64,000 nucleotides of DNA from contig JAFABI010000016.1 in assembly GCA_023426125.1 (NCBI GenBank), positions 62,001 through 126,000 of the forward strand, in the 5' to 3' direction. How positions within the stretch are numbered: position 1 is the stretch's first letter; every line of letters begins with the position of its first letter. The stretch is from Bacillota bacterium (GTDB lineage Bacteria; Bacillota; Clostridia; Acetivibrionales; DTU013). The translations under genes were made by a program, and so were the position numbers. The notes beneath the pieces are model-generated. The model did no database searches. It was not told the origin of the DNA and saw nothing but the letters and a program-made list of their open reading frames with translations. Positions 53,404-61,848 of this stretch are shown one piece after another.

Positions 53404-53570
53404 GAAATAATGCTCGTATAAGCTTGCATGCCAATATTTTTCGTAGCATCCTGCCATATATAAAATAATTGCCTTTATTATATTTTTATTATAGTATTAT
53501 GGATAATGGCATACAATAGCATTACTTGCTTTAAAATATAAATATCTTGCTTTGTTCGTCGGAGGTGTAT

Positions 53571-54443
53571 ATGAAAGGTTATTGGGTTGATGGGAAAGGG
53601 AAGATGGTCAACAAGGTTTCGTATAATTACACGCCAAGCATGATCGCAAAAACAACGTTTTTCTACCTGCAATCCCTGGGACATTTCCTATGCGATAGTG
53701 ACTACTCCACAAAAAGAGAAGGCTACAGGAGCTACCTGCTCATTTACACCATTTCAGGCAAAGGCTATGCCAGATACCGGGGCAGGAGCTATGAAATCGG
53801 AGAGGGCCAGGTGCTTCTTATGGACTGCTACGATTATCAGGAATACTGGACGGACAAAACCGACCTGTGGCAATTCAAGTGGATTCATTTCAACGGGAGT
53901 ACAAGCAGCGAATATTTCAATCTCATCTATGACAGATTCGGTCCCGTCGTCGATATGCACGGAAGGCCGCAGGTGCCGGAATGCCTTGATAAAATAATAA
54001 GCCAGGTCGTGCATAATGATTTTCAGGTAGAAGTCAACATTTCAAGATTTATTGTGGAAATCCTTTCGGAGCTTCTTCTTTCGGATGCGCAAAAAAAAGA
54101 GAACGTTGACCCCAGGCTTTTAAACGAAAATATCCGGTCAGCCATGGAGTATGTAGAAGGGAATTATGGAAAGGACATATCGCTGAAGGATATGGCTCAG
54201 GCGGCCTGCTGCAGTGAATTTCACTTTTCCAGGGTATTTAAAAGGGTTACGGGCTACAGTCCCTACGAATATCTTTTAAAATACAGGATCAACAGGGCCA
54301 AGAGCCATCTTAAGGATAGCAGCTACACAGTGGAGGAAGTAGCGGGACTGGTAGGCTTCAACAGTATAAGCAACTTTATAAGGACCTTCAAGCTGCTGGA
54401 GGATATGACACCGCTTAAGTACCGCAAGTACTGGACTACATGA
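53571..54443 (+). CDS. AraC family regulator
   Basis: This 290-residue AraC protein has an N-terminal cupin-like domain (SYLLIYTISGKGYARYRGRSY, EIGEGQVLLMDCYDYQEYW) and a C-terminal DNA-binding domain (SLKDMAQAACCSEFHFSRVFKRVTG, VEEVAGLVGFNSISNFIRTFKLLED). The ATG at 53571 follows GGAGGTG closely; the earlier ATG at 53547 has no site. It is divergent from the UroD-like gene and presumably its regulator. Confidence 0.88.
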   Translation: MKGYWVDGKGKMVNKVSYNYTPSMIAKTTFFYLQSLGHFLCDSDYSTKREGYRSYLLIYTISGKGYARYRGRSYEIGEGQVLLMDCYDYQEYWTDKTDLWQFKWIHFNGSTSSEYFNLIYDRFGPVVDMHGRPQVPECLDKIISQVVHNDFQVEVNISRFIVEILSELLLSDAQKKENVDPRLLNENIRSAMEYVEGNYGKDISLKDMAQAACCSEFHFSRVFKRVTGYSPYEYLLKYRINRAKSHLKDSSYTVEEVAGLVGFNSISNFIRTFKLLEDMTPLKYRKYWTT

Positions 54444-54452
54444 AGGATGCGC

Positions 54453-55556
54453 TTACACCGATTTGCTTTGGACGTTTGCAGACGGCTGCTTAAGTCTTTT
54501 GGGGGCTGCTCCGCCCAAAAATCCTGCTATCGTTGTCTTTGAGACAATATACGCAAAGAGGCAGGTCAAGAGAGTCGTAGCAGTATAAAGAAGCGCCAGT
54601 CCTGTTGTTTGAGGCCATAATCCGTAAGGAATCAAGCGTTTTGTGCCTACTACGATCAAATTCATTATCATTAAATGACTCAAATATAGGAGGTATGATT
54701 GTGCGGAAATCCAGTCCAATGCTTTCCATAGAATAGAATTGCTGTCCCTGAATTTTAACAATACAGAGTGGAACAAAAGGAAGGTAGTGATGCAATAGAG
54801 CATCACCGAAGGCTTGATTGAGGAATCAAAGGTCTTCGAATACCTGCTGTCTAAAATAAGGATTATAAAGCTTAAAAGCCATACGGCAGCAATGCCAAAT
54901 AATTTTGAGCCGTACCTGGCATTCCAGGTTTCCTTTTTTTCTGCAAAATACATGCCGAATACAAAATAGAAAATCCAGGTGGGGAAGAACTTATAATACT
55001 GTATTACGAAGTCAGGGAACGTAATGATCCGCATTAATTTTAAGTATATTGCCGTTTGGAAAAAGAAGGTGATTGCAAAGCATACTGCTAAAACGGCATT
55101 GCCGTGCTTTTGCATCAGGTGTTTCAAAAGCGGAAACAATAGATATAACTGGATTATGATGATCACAAAATACAGGTGAAGATATCCGCCGCCCAGTAAT
55201 ATAGTTTTGAAGGTCTCCGGCAAAAAACGGTTCCTTTCAAGCCAAATGGACGCCAGGTCATGCCTCCTGATGTATGCAATATAGAGTAATGTCCAGATCA
55301 GATAAGGGATGAATACCTTTTTCAGTCGTTTGGACATGAACTTAAGGTATCCCTTGAGCCCGTGGCGAATCTCCGCTGAGTTGTATAAAAGCAGACCGGA
55401 TATCAGGATAAAGAGGGGAACTGCGTAACGTACCGCCTGGTTTATATAATATGCTATTCTTGAGTTTAAAACAAACTGAGCTGAAATGTGAATTGCAATA
55501 ATGGACAGAGCGGCTACAGCCCTTATAAAATCCATTTCACGCAAACGTTCCTTCAT
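54453..55556 (-). CDS. Membrane acyltransferase (acyltransferase 3 family)
   Basis: This 367-residue membrane protein of about ten helices opens with RLREMDFIRAVAALSIIAIHIS, the family signature carrying the conserved Arg and His. It continues with AVPLFILISGLLLYNSAE, FIPYLIWTLLYIAY and late LSHLMIMN. The family transfers acetyl or similar groups to cell-wall or exported polysaccharides, or to lipids. It is convergent with the AraC gene, ten bases away at the stops, and has no clear functional partner nearby. Confidence 0.88.
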   Translation of the reverse strand: MKERLREMDFIRAVAALSIIAIHISAQFVLNSRIAYYINQAVRYAVPLFILISGLLLYNSAEIRHGLKGYLKFMSKRLKKVFIPYLIWTLLYIAYIRRHDLASIWLERNRFLPETFKTILLGGGYLHLYFVIIIIQLYLLFPLLKHLMQKHGNAVLAVCFAITFFFQTAIYLKLMRIITFPDFVIQYYKFFPTWIFYFVFGMYFAEKKETWNARYGSKLFGIAAVWLLSFIILILDSRYSKTFDSSIKPSVMLYCITTFLLFHSVLLKFRDSNSILWKALDWISAQSYLLYLSHLMIMNLIVVGTKRLIPYGLWPQTTGLALLYTATTLLTCLFAYIVSKTTIAGFLGGAAPKRLKQPSANVQSKSV

Positions 55557-55694
55557 TTTCCCATACCTTTAAACTAAAATTTAGTTCATTATACCATAGC
55601 CTGGCTTACAGCCGCAACCAGAGGTTGGCAGTCAGCAGTCATTGAAAGACATGAATTGATGCTTAAAAAATTACAAAAATTATTATAAAATTCA

Positions 55695-55872
55695 TTCAGC
55701 ATTGCCACTGGGAAACCGGGAAGGCGCTGCCAGGGTGAGGATGCTTAAGCCAGAAGACCTGTCCGTGCTGTTACACCGGTAACTCTACGAGAGATAGGGG
55801 GTGCATTGATGTCGATGAAACATTGCGGAATGCGTATTGGAACTTCTTAATCATGAGTTAGGAGGTTTTTTA
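55695..55872 (+). ncRNA. Truncated duplicate of the cobalamin riboswitch
   Basis: From 55699 the sequence repeats the second half of the riboswitch at 56226 with few changes: GCCACTGGGAAACCGGGAAG, AAGCCAGAAGACCTG, the downstream stems and the terminator (AACTTCTTAA facing GTTAGGAGGTT, then T). The 5' half (P1-P4 region and the L5-side sequences) is missing. AT-rich sequence before both copies also matches, so an entire leader was duplicated and then internally deleted. Ligand binding should be lost; the terminator may act constitutively. Confidence 0.82.
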
Positions 55873-55905
55873 TTTGGTATGATTGCTACGAAAGGATATA
55901 TATAA

Positions 55906-56160
55906 ATGAAGCAGGCATCCCAAGTAAGTGCCAGTCCTCGGCAGAATGATGCGCAGAGCTCCATGATGAGCTCCATGCAAAAAAATATGGTTTTTATCTC
56001 CCCGATTATGACAGGCTTCATTTCATTTACTGTTCCTGCGGGCTTAGGCCTTTATTGGATTATAGGAAACATCATTCAAATACTCCAGCAAATGTTCCTG
56101 AACCGTTTTGTTATCAAGAAAAAAAAGACGAACAATTTAAAGGTCAATTACAGTAATTAG
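55906..56160 (+). pseudogene. YidC/OxaA C-terminal fragment behind the duplicated leader
   Basis: The 84-residue frame contains MQKNMVFISPIMTGFISFTV, PAGLGLYWIIGNIIQILQQMF and a KKKK-rich tail, clearly the last membrane helix and end of a YidC-type membrane insertase. The rest of YidC (at least 150 residues) is absent. The start ATG AAG and its AAAGGA site are copied from the cobO start region, so this is an in-frame chimera of cobO leader and yidC tail. It may be translated as a one-helix peptide, but cannot be an insertase. Confidence 0.75.
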
Positions 56161-56225
56161 TGAAATAATTACAAAAATTATCATAAAATTAATTGAAATT
56201 GGCAATATGATAGTGTAGACTAAAT

Positions 56226-56478
56226 ATTACAGGTTGGAAGCTCCGTCTATTAGTCCGGCATTTATGCGCTTTGCGAGGGAATTGGGGTTTCCGCCGGAGG
56301 AAAGAATTAAAATTGAATCGTGCACGGATTTCAGCCGAAGGCTGAATAGGGAAGTGGGTTTGAATCCCACGCGGTCCCGCCGCTGTAATAGGGGAGTCCT
56401 GCAGCATTGCCACTGGGAAACCGGGAAGGCGCTGTCAGGGTGATGATGCTTAAGCCAGAAGACCTGTCCGTGCTGCTA
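56226..56478 (+). ncRNA. Cobalamin (AdoCbl) riboswitch
   Basis: All main class features appear in order: GAATAGGGAAGTGGGTTTGA with ATCCC, GCGGTCCCGCCGCTGTAAT, GCCACTGGGAAACCGGGAAGG, and the B12 box AAGCCAGAAGACCTG. The leader continues about 65 bases to a terminator. Cobalamin binding should favour termination and shut off the uptake and salvage operon starting with cobO. Confidence 0.93.
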
Positions 56479-56544
56479 CACCGGTAACTCTACGAGAGAT
56501 AGGGGGTGCATTGATGTCGATGAAACATTGCAGGATGCATAGTG

Positions 56545-56578
56545 GAACCTCTTAACCCATGAGTTAGGAGGTTTTTTG
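56545..56578 (+). terminator. Terminator of the cobalamin riboswitch
   Basis: AACCTCTTAAC and GTTAGGAGGTT pair across a short CATGA-type loop and are followed by six T. The same structure is kept in the duplicate leader at 55840-55872, using G-U pairs. Confidence 0.88.
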
Positions 56579-56638
56579 TTTTGTGTGTGCCGCTCTGCGG
56601 CATGGGGATTGGTGTTATTGCTACGAAAGGAGATATAT

Positions 56639-57166
56639 ATGAAGGGTCTGATCCACATTTATACCGGCGACGGAAAAGGCAAAACCACCGCTGCTGTCGG
56701 ACTGGGTATACGCGCCTATGGCAGAGGCTTTAAGGTATTGATGGTACAATTCCTCAAAGGAGCCGACACCGGAGAGATTTACACCCTGAAAAAGCTGGAA
56801 CCGGAGTTTTTGCTATATCGGGGAAAGGAAATCAAAAAGTTTACCTGGAACATGAATGAAGCGGAGCTCAAGGAAACGGCAAGGGTACAGCAGGACATTT
56901 TTAATTATGCCGTTGACGCCGCCAGGAGCGGCGGCTGGGACATGGTCATACTGGATGAAATCCTGGGCGCTGTCGGCGCGGGGATGGTCGATAAGAAAGA
57001 TGTAATCAAATTTATTGAAGAAAAGCCGGACAATTTCGAGCTGGTGCTTACGGGACGGAATGCGCCGGCCGAACTGGTAGAGCTTGCGGATTACGTTTCG
57101 GAGATTAAAGCGGTAAAACACCCGATGGAAAAGGGCATACCGGCCAGGAAAGGCATTGAGAATTAG
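56639..57166 (+). CDS. cobO: Cob(I)yrinic acid a,c-diamide adenosyltransferase
   Basis: The 175-residue enzyme attaches the 5'-deoxyadenosyl group of ATP to cob(I)alamin or precursors. The P-loop GDGKGKTT occupies residues 10-17 right after KGLIHIYT, and VILDEILGAVGAG and the LTGRNAP motif are typical of CobO/BtuR/CobA. The ATG at 56639 follows AAAGGAG; a longer frame back to 56576 runs into the terminator and is rejected. It is the first gene behind the riboswitch and begins the corrinoid salvage cluster. Confidence 0.95.
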   Translation: MKGLIHIYTGDGKGKTTAAVGLGIRAYGRGFKVLMVQFLKGADTGEIYTLKKLEPEFLLYRGKEIKKFTWNMNEAELKETARVQQDIFNYAVDAARSGGWDMVILDEILGAVGAGMVDKKDVIKFIEEKPDNFELVLTGRNAPAELVELADYVSEIKAVKHPMEKGIPARKGIEN

Positions 57167-57218
57167 ATTTTAAATATACAATCTATATATACTATACAGA
57201 AGGACAGGGAGAAAAAAC

Positions 57219-58259
57219 ATGAAAAAAAGTATTAAATCAATCATTGTATTTGCCATAACTGTATTCATGATCACTACATTGTTTGCAGCCTGCGGAGACA
57301 AGGGAGCACAGCAAAGTGACGCGGGGCAGACAACCCTGGAAACGTCAGGGCAGGAAGCCTCAACGCAGGCACAAACATCCAAACCGGAAACGGCAGCCGC
57401 TGTTTTCCCTCTAAAAGTCACAGATGCATTGGGCGCTGAAATGACCATCGAGAAAGAGCCGGCAAACATCATTTCCCTTACGCTGGGATCCGACGAAATG
57501 CTGATGGGTCTGGTGGATAAAAGCAGGATCAAGGCTTTGACCGTATATGCCGAGGACGCCGGAATCTCCAACATAGCAGAGGAGGCAAAAGCCATTCCCG
57601 AACGTGCTTCATTGAAAAGCATTGAAAAAATCATCGAATTGCAGCCCGATCTGGTGGTTACCGATACCTGGACCGATCCCAAGGAGGTTCAGCAGTTAAG
57701 GGATGCCAGGATCACCGTATATGTATTTGCCACGCCCAATAATTATGAGACGCAGAAAAAAGTGATTATGGAATTGGCTCGTGTGGTGGGTGCAGAGGAA
57801 AAAGGCACCGAGCTGACCGCGTGGATGGACGAAAAGCTTAAAGCAGTGGAAGAGAAGCTTGCGTCTGTTGCGCCGGAGAATAAGCTGAGGGTGATGGATT
57901 ACGGCGAAATGGGCAGCAGCGGCATCGGCACAAATTTTGACGATATCGTCACAAGAGCGGGGCTGATCAATGTCGTCGCCGAAGCAGGCATGAAAGACTG
58001 GCCTACCCTGACCAAGGAGCAGATGATCGAACTAAACCCCGATATTATCGTCCTTCCCTCCTGGTATTACGATAGCAAGAACTCTTTGCAGGGAATGAAG
58101 GACAGGCTGAAGAACGACACCAGCCTGGCAACCATCAACGCGATAAAAAACGACAGGCTGATCTCGGTACCCAATCCTCATGTAAGCGCTGTTTCCCAGT
58201 ATGTTGTGCTTGGGATCGAGGACGTTGCTGCAGCAGCATATCCAGAGCTTTTTAAGTAG
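57219..58259 (+). CDS. btuF: Corrinoid ABC transporter substrate-binding lipoprotein
   Basis: This 346-residue class III binding protein has a lipoprotein signal ending FAAC (Cys25), a low-complexity linker, and the two-lobed fold of BtuF/FhuD proteins (PANIISLTLGSDEMLMGLVD, KSIEKIIELQPDLVVTDTW, LTKEQMIELNPDIIVLPSW). The cobalamin genes on both sides favour corrinoid rather than iron-siderophore uptake. Its TAG stop lies inside the end repeat of element C, so that element abuts the reading frame. Confidence 0.88.
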   Translation: MKKSIKSIIVFAITVFMITTLFAACGDKGAQQSDAGQTTLETSGQEASTQAQTSKPETAAAVFPLKVTDALGAEMTIEKEPANIISLTLGSDEMLMGLVDKSRIKALTVYAEDAGISNIAEEAKAIPERASLKSIEKIIELQPDLVVTDTWTDPKEVQQLRDARITVYVFATPNNYETQKKVIMELARVVGAEEKGTELTAWMDEKLKAVEEKLASVAPENKLRVMDYGEMGSSGIGTNFDDIVTRAGLINVVAEAGMKDWPTLTKEQMIELNPDIIVLPSWYYDSKNSLQGMKDRLKNDTSLATINAIKNDRLISVPNPHVSAVSQYVVLGIEDVAAAAYPELFK

Positions 58260-58376
58260 TACTACAGCGAAAACAACCGAATCAATCCTTGGAAAAATAA
58301 CACGTTGAAGTGTTCGTGATTATTTTTCCAAGGCGCATGAATGCCGATAAATTAATGGAGCTATGCTGTAGTAATA
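58257..58376 (-). repeat. Family 3 element with covarying hairpin, copy C
   Basis: The element is inverted relative to copies A and B. Left end GTAGTACTACAGCGAAAA contains the btuF stop codon. The central stem CTTGGAAAAATAA (minus strand) faces TTATTTTTCCAAG perfectly, followed by GGCGCATGAATGCCGATAAA and the other end CTGTAGTAAT. It splits btuF from btuC, yet the operon layout suggests read-through. Confidence 0.8.
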
Positions 58377-58385
58377 GGAGAAACT

Positions 58386-59450
58386 ATGAATACACCCATC
58401 GCCCGGACGCATCAAAAAAAACTTGATAAAAGATCGGTCGTCCTACCTGTCATGCTCCTGCTCCTGCTCCTGCTGCTGATCATGGTGCTGGCAACGGCCC
58501 TGGGCGCTGTGTATGTGCCTTTCGGCCAGGTAGTGAAGGTTGTCTTGAAAAAGGCAGGTATCCTTGCAAGCGCAAATACAACGGCCAACCAGGAATCCAT
58601 TATTTTTCTCATCCGGCTGCCCCGTGTGATTGTAGCCTCTCTTGCAGGCGCAGCCCTTGCAACCTGTGGTTCCGTAATGCAGGGAATGTTCCGGAACCCC
58701 ATGGCCGATCCGGGTATTCTGGGTGTTTCCAGCGGTGCGGGTCTGGGCGCTGTCACCGCGATTGCTCTTGGCATATCCGCCCAGAGCATTTACTTTTTGC
58801 CGTTATTTGCTTCCGTTGGGGCAATCACGGCGGTGGGCATCATTTATATACTGTCGGTGAGAGGCGGGAAAATACCGACGCTTACGCTGATCCTGTCCGG
58901 TATTGCCGTGAGTACCTTTATCGGGGCTATAACACAGCTGGTGCTGGTAAACAGCAACGATTACGAGGTAAACACCTTCATTTTCTGGACCATGGGCGGA
59001 CTGAACGGGATGATGTGGGAGCAGGTAAAGCTTATTACCCTGCCTGTCATCCTTTTGATTCTTGTTCTTACCACCTTTGCACGTGATCTGAACATTCTGC
59101 TGCTGGGCGAAGAGGAAGCCCAGTCCCTGGGCCTGGACCCGTCAAAAACCAGGAAACTGCTTCTGCTTTTGACGTCGCTCACCACGGCCGTCGCGATTTC
59201 TGTCTGCGGGCCGGTCAGCTTCATCGGCTTGATCGTTCCCCACATATTACGCCTCATTGTCGGACCCGACCACAGGATTCTCATACCCGCAAGTGCGGTA
59301 GGCGGAGCCATTTTCCTGGTGTGTTGCGATATTGTAGCACGGATTTCACCCTCCGGGGAGATCGGAGTAGGAATAGTGACATCGCTGCTGGGTGCGCCCT
59401 ATTTCCTTTACCTGCTTATAAAAGCAAGAAAGGAAGGTGCTGTCATATGA
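58386..59450 (+). CDS. btuC: Corrinoid ABC transporter permease
   Basis: This 354-residue FecCD/BtuC-type permease has about ten helices. Typical segments are IRLPRVIVASLAGAALATCGSVMQGMFRNPMADPGILGVSSGAGLGA and the late GPVSFIGLIVPHILRLIVGPDHR contact region for the ATPase. The start ATG follows GGAG. It ends by overlapping the ATPase start (ATGA), showing translational coupling. Together with BtuF and BtuD it imports corrinoids. Confidence 0.92.
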   Translation: MNTPIARTHQKKLDKRSVVLPVMLLLLLLLLIMVLATALGAVYVPFGQVVKVVLKKAGILASANTTANQESIIFLIRLPRVIVASLAGAALATCGSVMQGMFRNPMADPGILGVSSGAGLGAVTAIALGISAQSIYFLPLFASVGAITAVGIIYILSVRGGKIPTLTLILSGIAVSTFIGAITQLVLVNSNDYEVNTFIFWTMGGLNGMMWEQVKLITLPVILLILVLTTFARDLNILLLGEEEAQSLGLDPSKTRKLLLLLTSLTTAVAISVCGPVSFIGLIVPHILRLIVGPDHRILIPASAVGGAIFLVCCDIVARISPSGEIGVGIVTSLLGAPYFLYLLIKARKEGAVI

Positions 59451-60676
59451 CGGATGCCGGCAATCCCAAAATGCTTGTGGTCAAGGCTTTGAGGTATGCG
59501 GTCAATGGTATGGAAATCCTTAAGGGCATCGGCTTCGAAGCGCATAAAGGTGAGTTTATAGGACTTATCGGCCCTAACGGTGCAGGGAAAACCACGCTGC
59601 TGAAATGCATCAACGGCATCAATAAGGGGACGGGAGTAATCGAATTGAAGGGCTGGAGCCTGGAGGGCATGAACAGCCGGGAAACAGCCTGTGAAGTTTC
59701 CTTGATGCACCAGAACACAACGGTTTCCTTTCCTTTTACCTCAATGGACATTGTGATGTCGGGAAGGTACCCACATCTGAAACGGCTGCAGGGAGAGAGC
59801 AAAGAAGATTTCAGGATAGCGGAAGGCTACATGAAATATACCGATACCTACAAATTTAAAGACAAGCCCATCAATCAAATCTCCGGCGGTGAGAGGCAAA
59901 GAGTCCTCTTTGCAAAAGCTTTGACCCAGGAGACGGACCTGCTCCTGCTGGACGAGCCTGCCGCCAGCCTGGACATTGCCCATGAAGAGCAGATTTTCAA
60001 ATACTGCTGCGAGCTGAGCGCTTCCGGCAGGACCATCGTGGCGGCCGTGCACGACTTGAAAATTGCGGTCCGCTATTGCAGCAGGCTTTTGCTCATGAAG
60101 GAGGGCGAAATCATTGCAGACGGCGGCCCGGAGGAGGTCCTGACGTCCGAGAACCTTTCCAGGGCTTACGGTGTGAATGCACTGGTATACAGGAACCGCA
60201 TCACAGGCATGATGGATTACTATATTCACGGAATGGAGCATGAAGCAGCCCAAAAAAGCGTGCATATCATCGGCGGCGGCGGTTCGGCTTCGGCAGTCAT
60301 CCGGCTTCTGTTTGAAAACGGCTGCAGGATCACGGCAGGTGTATTTGCCCATGGCGACAGCGATGTGAGCTGCGCTGAAATATTCGGCATCGATTGTCTG
60401 GTTTGCCAGCCCTTCAGCGAGATTTCGGAAGAGTCCTACGGGGAAAATGTGAAGAGGATTGCAGCGGCGGATATGACCATCCTGTGCGATATGCCTTTTG
60501 GTATCCAGAACCTGAGAAATCTTTCGGCTGCAGGCCATGCCAGAAAGCTTGTTATCATCGAGGACAGTGACCCGGCAAGCCGTGATTTCACCGGAGGAAA
60601 GGCACTTGAAGCCTATTGGGAGCTGAGGAAAAACGCAGTGGTGATCCCCTCTGCCCGGCTGCATGAGGTGCTATAG
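59447..60676 (+). CDS. btuD: Corrinoid ABC transporter ATPase with C-terminal extension
   Basis: The 409-residue protein starts at the ATG overlapping the permease stop; a longer frame from 59321 is an artefact inside btuC. Residues 1-260 form the ATPase: Walker A GPNGAGKTT (42-50), signature ISGGERQR, Walker B LLLLDEPA. Beyond it lies an extra domain of about 150 residues beginning VHIIGGGGSASAVIRLLFENG, which looks like a small Rossmann-type fold with a glycine-rich loop. This extension is absent from classical BtuD and may sense or modify a cofactor; its role is unknown. Confidence 0.9.
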   Translation: MTDAGNPKMLVVKALRYAVNGMEILKGIGFEAHKGEFIGLIGPNGAGKTTLLKCINGINKGTGVIELKGWSLEGMNSRETACEVSLMHQNTTVSFPFTSMDIVMSGRYPHLKRLQGESKEDFRIAEGYMKYTDTYKFKDKPINQISGGERQRVLFAKALTQETDLLLLDEPAASLDIAHEEQIFKYCCELSASGRTIVAAVHDLKIAVRYCSRLLLMKEGEIIADGGPEEVLTSENLSRAYGVNALVYRNRITGMMDYYIHGMEHEAAQKSVHIIGGGGSASAVIRLLFENGCRITAGVFAHGDSDVSCAEIFGIDCLVCQPFSEISEESYGENVKRIAAADMTILCDMPFGIQNLRNLSAAGHARKLVIIEDSDPASRDFTGGKALEAYWELRKNAVVIPSARLHEVL

Positions 60677-60808
60677 AACAAAGGCTGATTGTGAAAATCA
60701 GCCTAACAATGCAGGGAGCCCGGGTTTCAGAATGACAGACGGATTTTCCGGGAGCAGTCATCCGGGCATGAATAAAAATGTCATCACATTTGAAGGGATA
60801 ATAATAAA

Positions 60809-61780
60809 ATGATAAAGCTTTTCAACCTGTCAAACCACGAGATCGACCTTGCCAAATTTGACTGTGATCATGCCAGGCTTCAAGCCTTCATTGAGGATTT
60901 CGGTTTTGACGGGATCGAGCTGATCCAGAGCAGTTCGTGGAAGGAAGAAGAAATCCCTTCTCATTTCGTGAAAGGCATGCATATGCGCTTCTGGCCCATG
61001 TGGTTGGATTTCTGGAATGGAAATGAAAACGAGCTGCTAAAACAGTTCGGAAGTGCGGAAACCCTTTGCCAGTATTATGGCGGACAAAATAAAAAAGCCA
61101 TGGTGGATTGGTACAGGAAGGAAATTGAAACTGCCGTCAAATTGAAGGCGGAATATGTTGTGTTTCATATTTCCCATGTTTTACCGGAGCACTGTTTCAG
61201 CTATAAGTTTTCTTATAAGGACAGAGAAGTGGTCAAAGCGGGAGTAGAGCTTCTGAATGAAGTAATGGATGGCATTACGGGCGAACTCCGGCTGCTGGTG
61301 GAAAATCTCTGGTGGCCCGGGCTTACCCTGTGTGACAGCGCTCTTGCCGAAGAGCTCCTTACTGGAGTGGAGTATCCTCACAAAGGGTTCATGCTGGATA
61401 TCAGCCATATGATGAACACAAACCTTCAGCTTGCCAGTGAAGAGGAAGCTGTGGATTATATGCTGGAAAGGCTGCAGCAGCTTGGCAGGCTATCCGGGCA
61501 GATCAAGGGCATCCATCTTAACAGTTCGCTAAGCGGTGAATATGTCAAATCCCAGTTTGACAACAGAAGCATATTTGAAGAAAGGGATTTTTTCAAGCGT
61601 TACTGCGACTCTTATGCGCATGTGCTGAAAATAGACCGGCATGTGCCCTTCCGGAGCACCTCGATCCGAAGGGTGCTGGATTTTGTAAAGCCGGATTTCC
61701 TGGTATATGAGTTTCTGACCGACAATATCAAAACGCTTGAGGAATACGCAGGAATTCAGAACAAGGTATTGGAATTGTAA
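60809..61780 (+). CDS. cbiR: TIM-barrel protein, probable cobamide-remodelling CbiR
   Basis: The 323-residue protein belongs to the AP-endonuclease-2/xylose-isomerase-like TIM-barrel family (VVFHISHVLPEH, LRLLVENLWWPGLTLCD, GFMLDISHMMNTN, IKGIHLNSSLSGEY supply likely metal ligands). Its place between btuD and cobU inside a corrinoid salvage cluster, rather than near sugar genes, fits CbiR, the cobamide hydrolase described in Akkermansia. CbiR removes the lower nucleotide loop so that cobU and cobS can rebuild it. The assignment is from family and context; a sugar isomerase is the alternative. Confidence 0.7.
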   Translation: MIKLFNLSNHEIDLAKFDCDHARLQAFIEDFGFDGIELIQSSSWKEEEIPSHFVKGMHMRFWPMWLDFWNGNENELLKQFGSAETLCQYYGGQNKKAMVDWYRKEIETAVKLKAEYVVFHISHVLPEHCFSYKFSYKDREVVKAGVELLNEVMDGITGELRLLVENLWWPGLTLCDSALAEELLTGVEYPHKGFMLDISHMMNTNLQLASEEEAVDYMLERLQQLGRLSGQIKGIHLNSSLSGEYVKSQFDNRSIFEERDFFKRYCDSYAHVLKIDRHVPFRSTSIRRVLDFVKPDFLVYEFLTDNIKTLEEYAGIQNKVLEL

Positions 61781-61848
61781 AGAAAAAGGTGGCGGCAATC
61801 ATCAATCGCCATTTGACGATGCTAGGGAATTTTTATGGAAAAGATGTT

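Noticed and set aside
59741..60664. A 307-codon minus-strand open frame
   Set aside because: It is antisense to btuD; its product is rich in His and Cys from codon mirroring and has no family features.
57219..60676. The btuFCD genes considered as an iron-siderophore importer
   Set aside because: The family is ambiguous, but the B12 riboswitch, cobO, cobU and cobS around it favour corrinoids.
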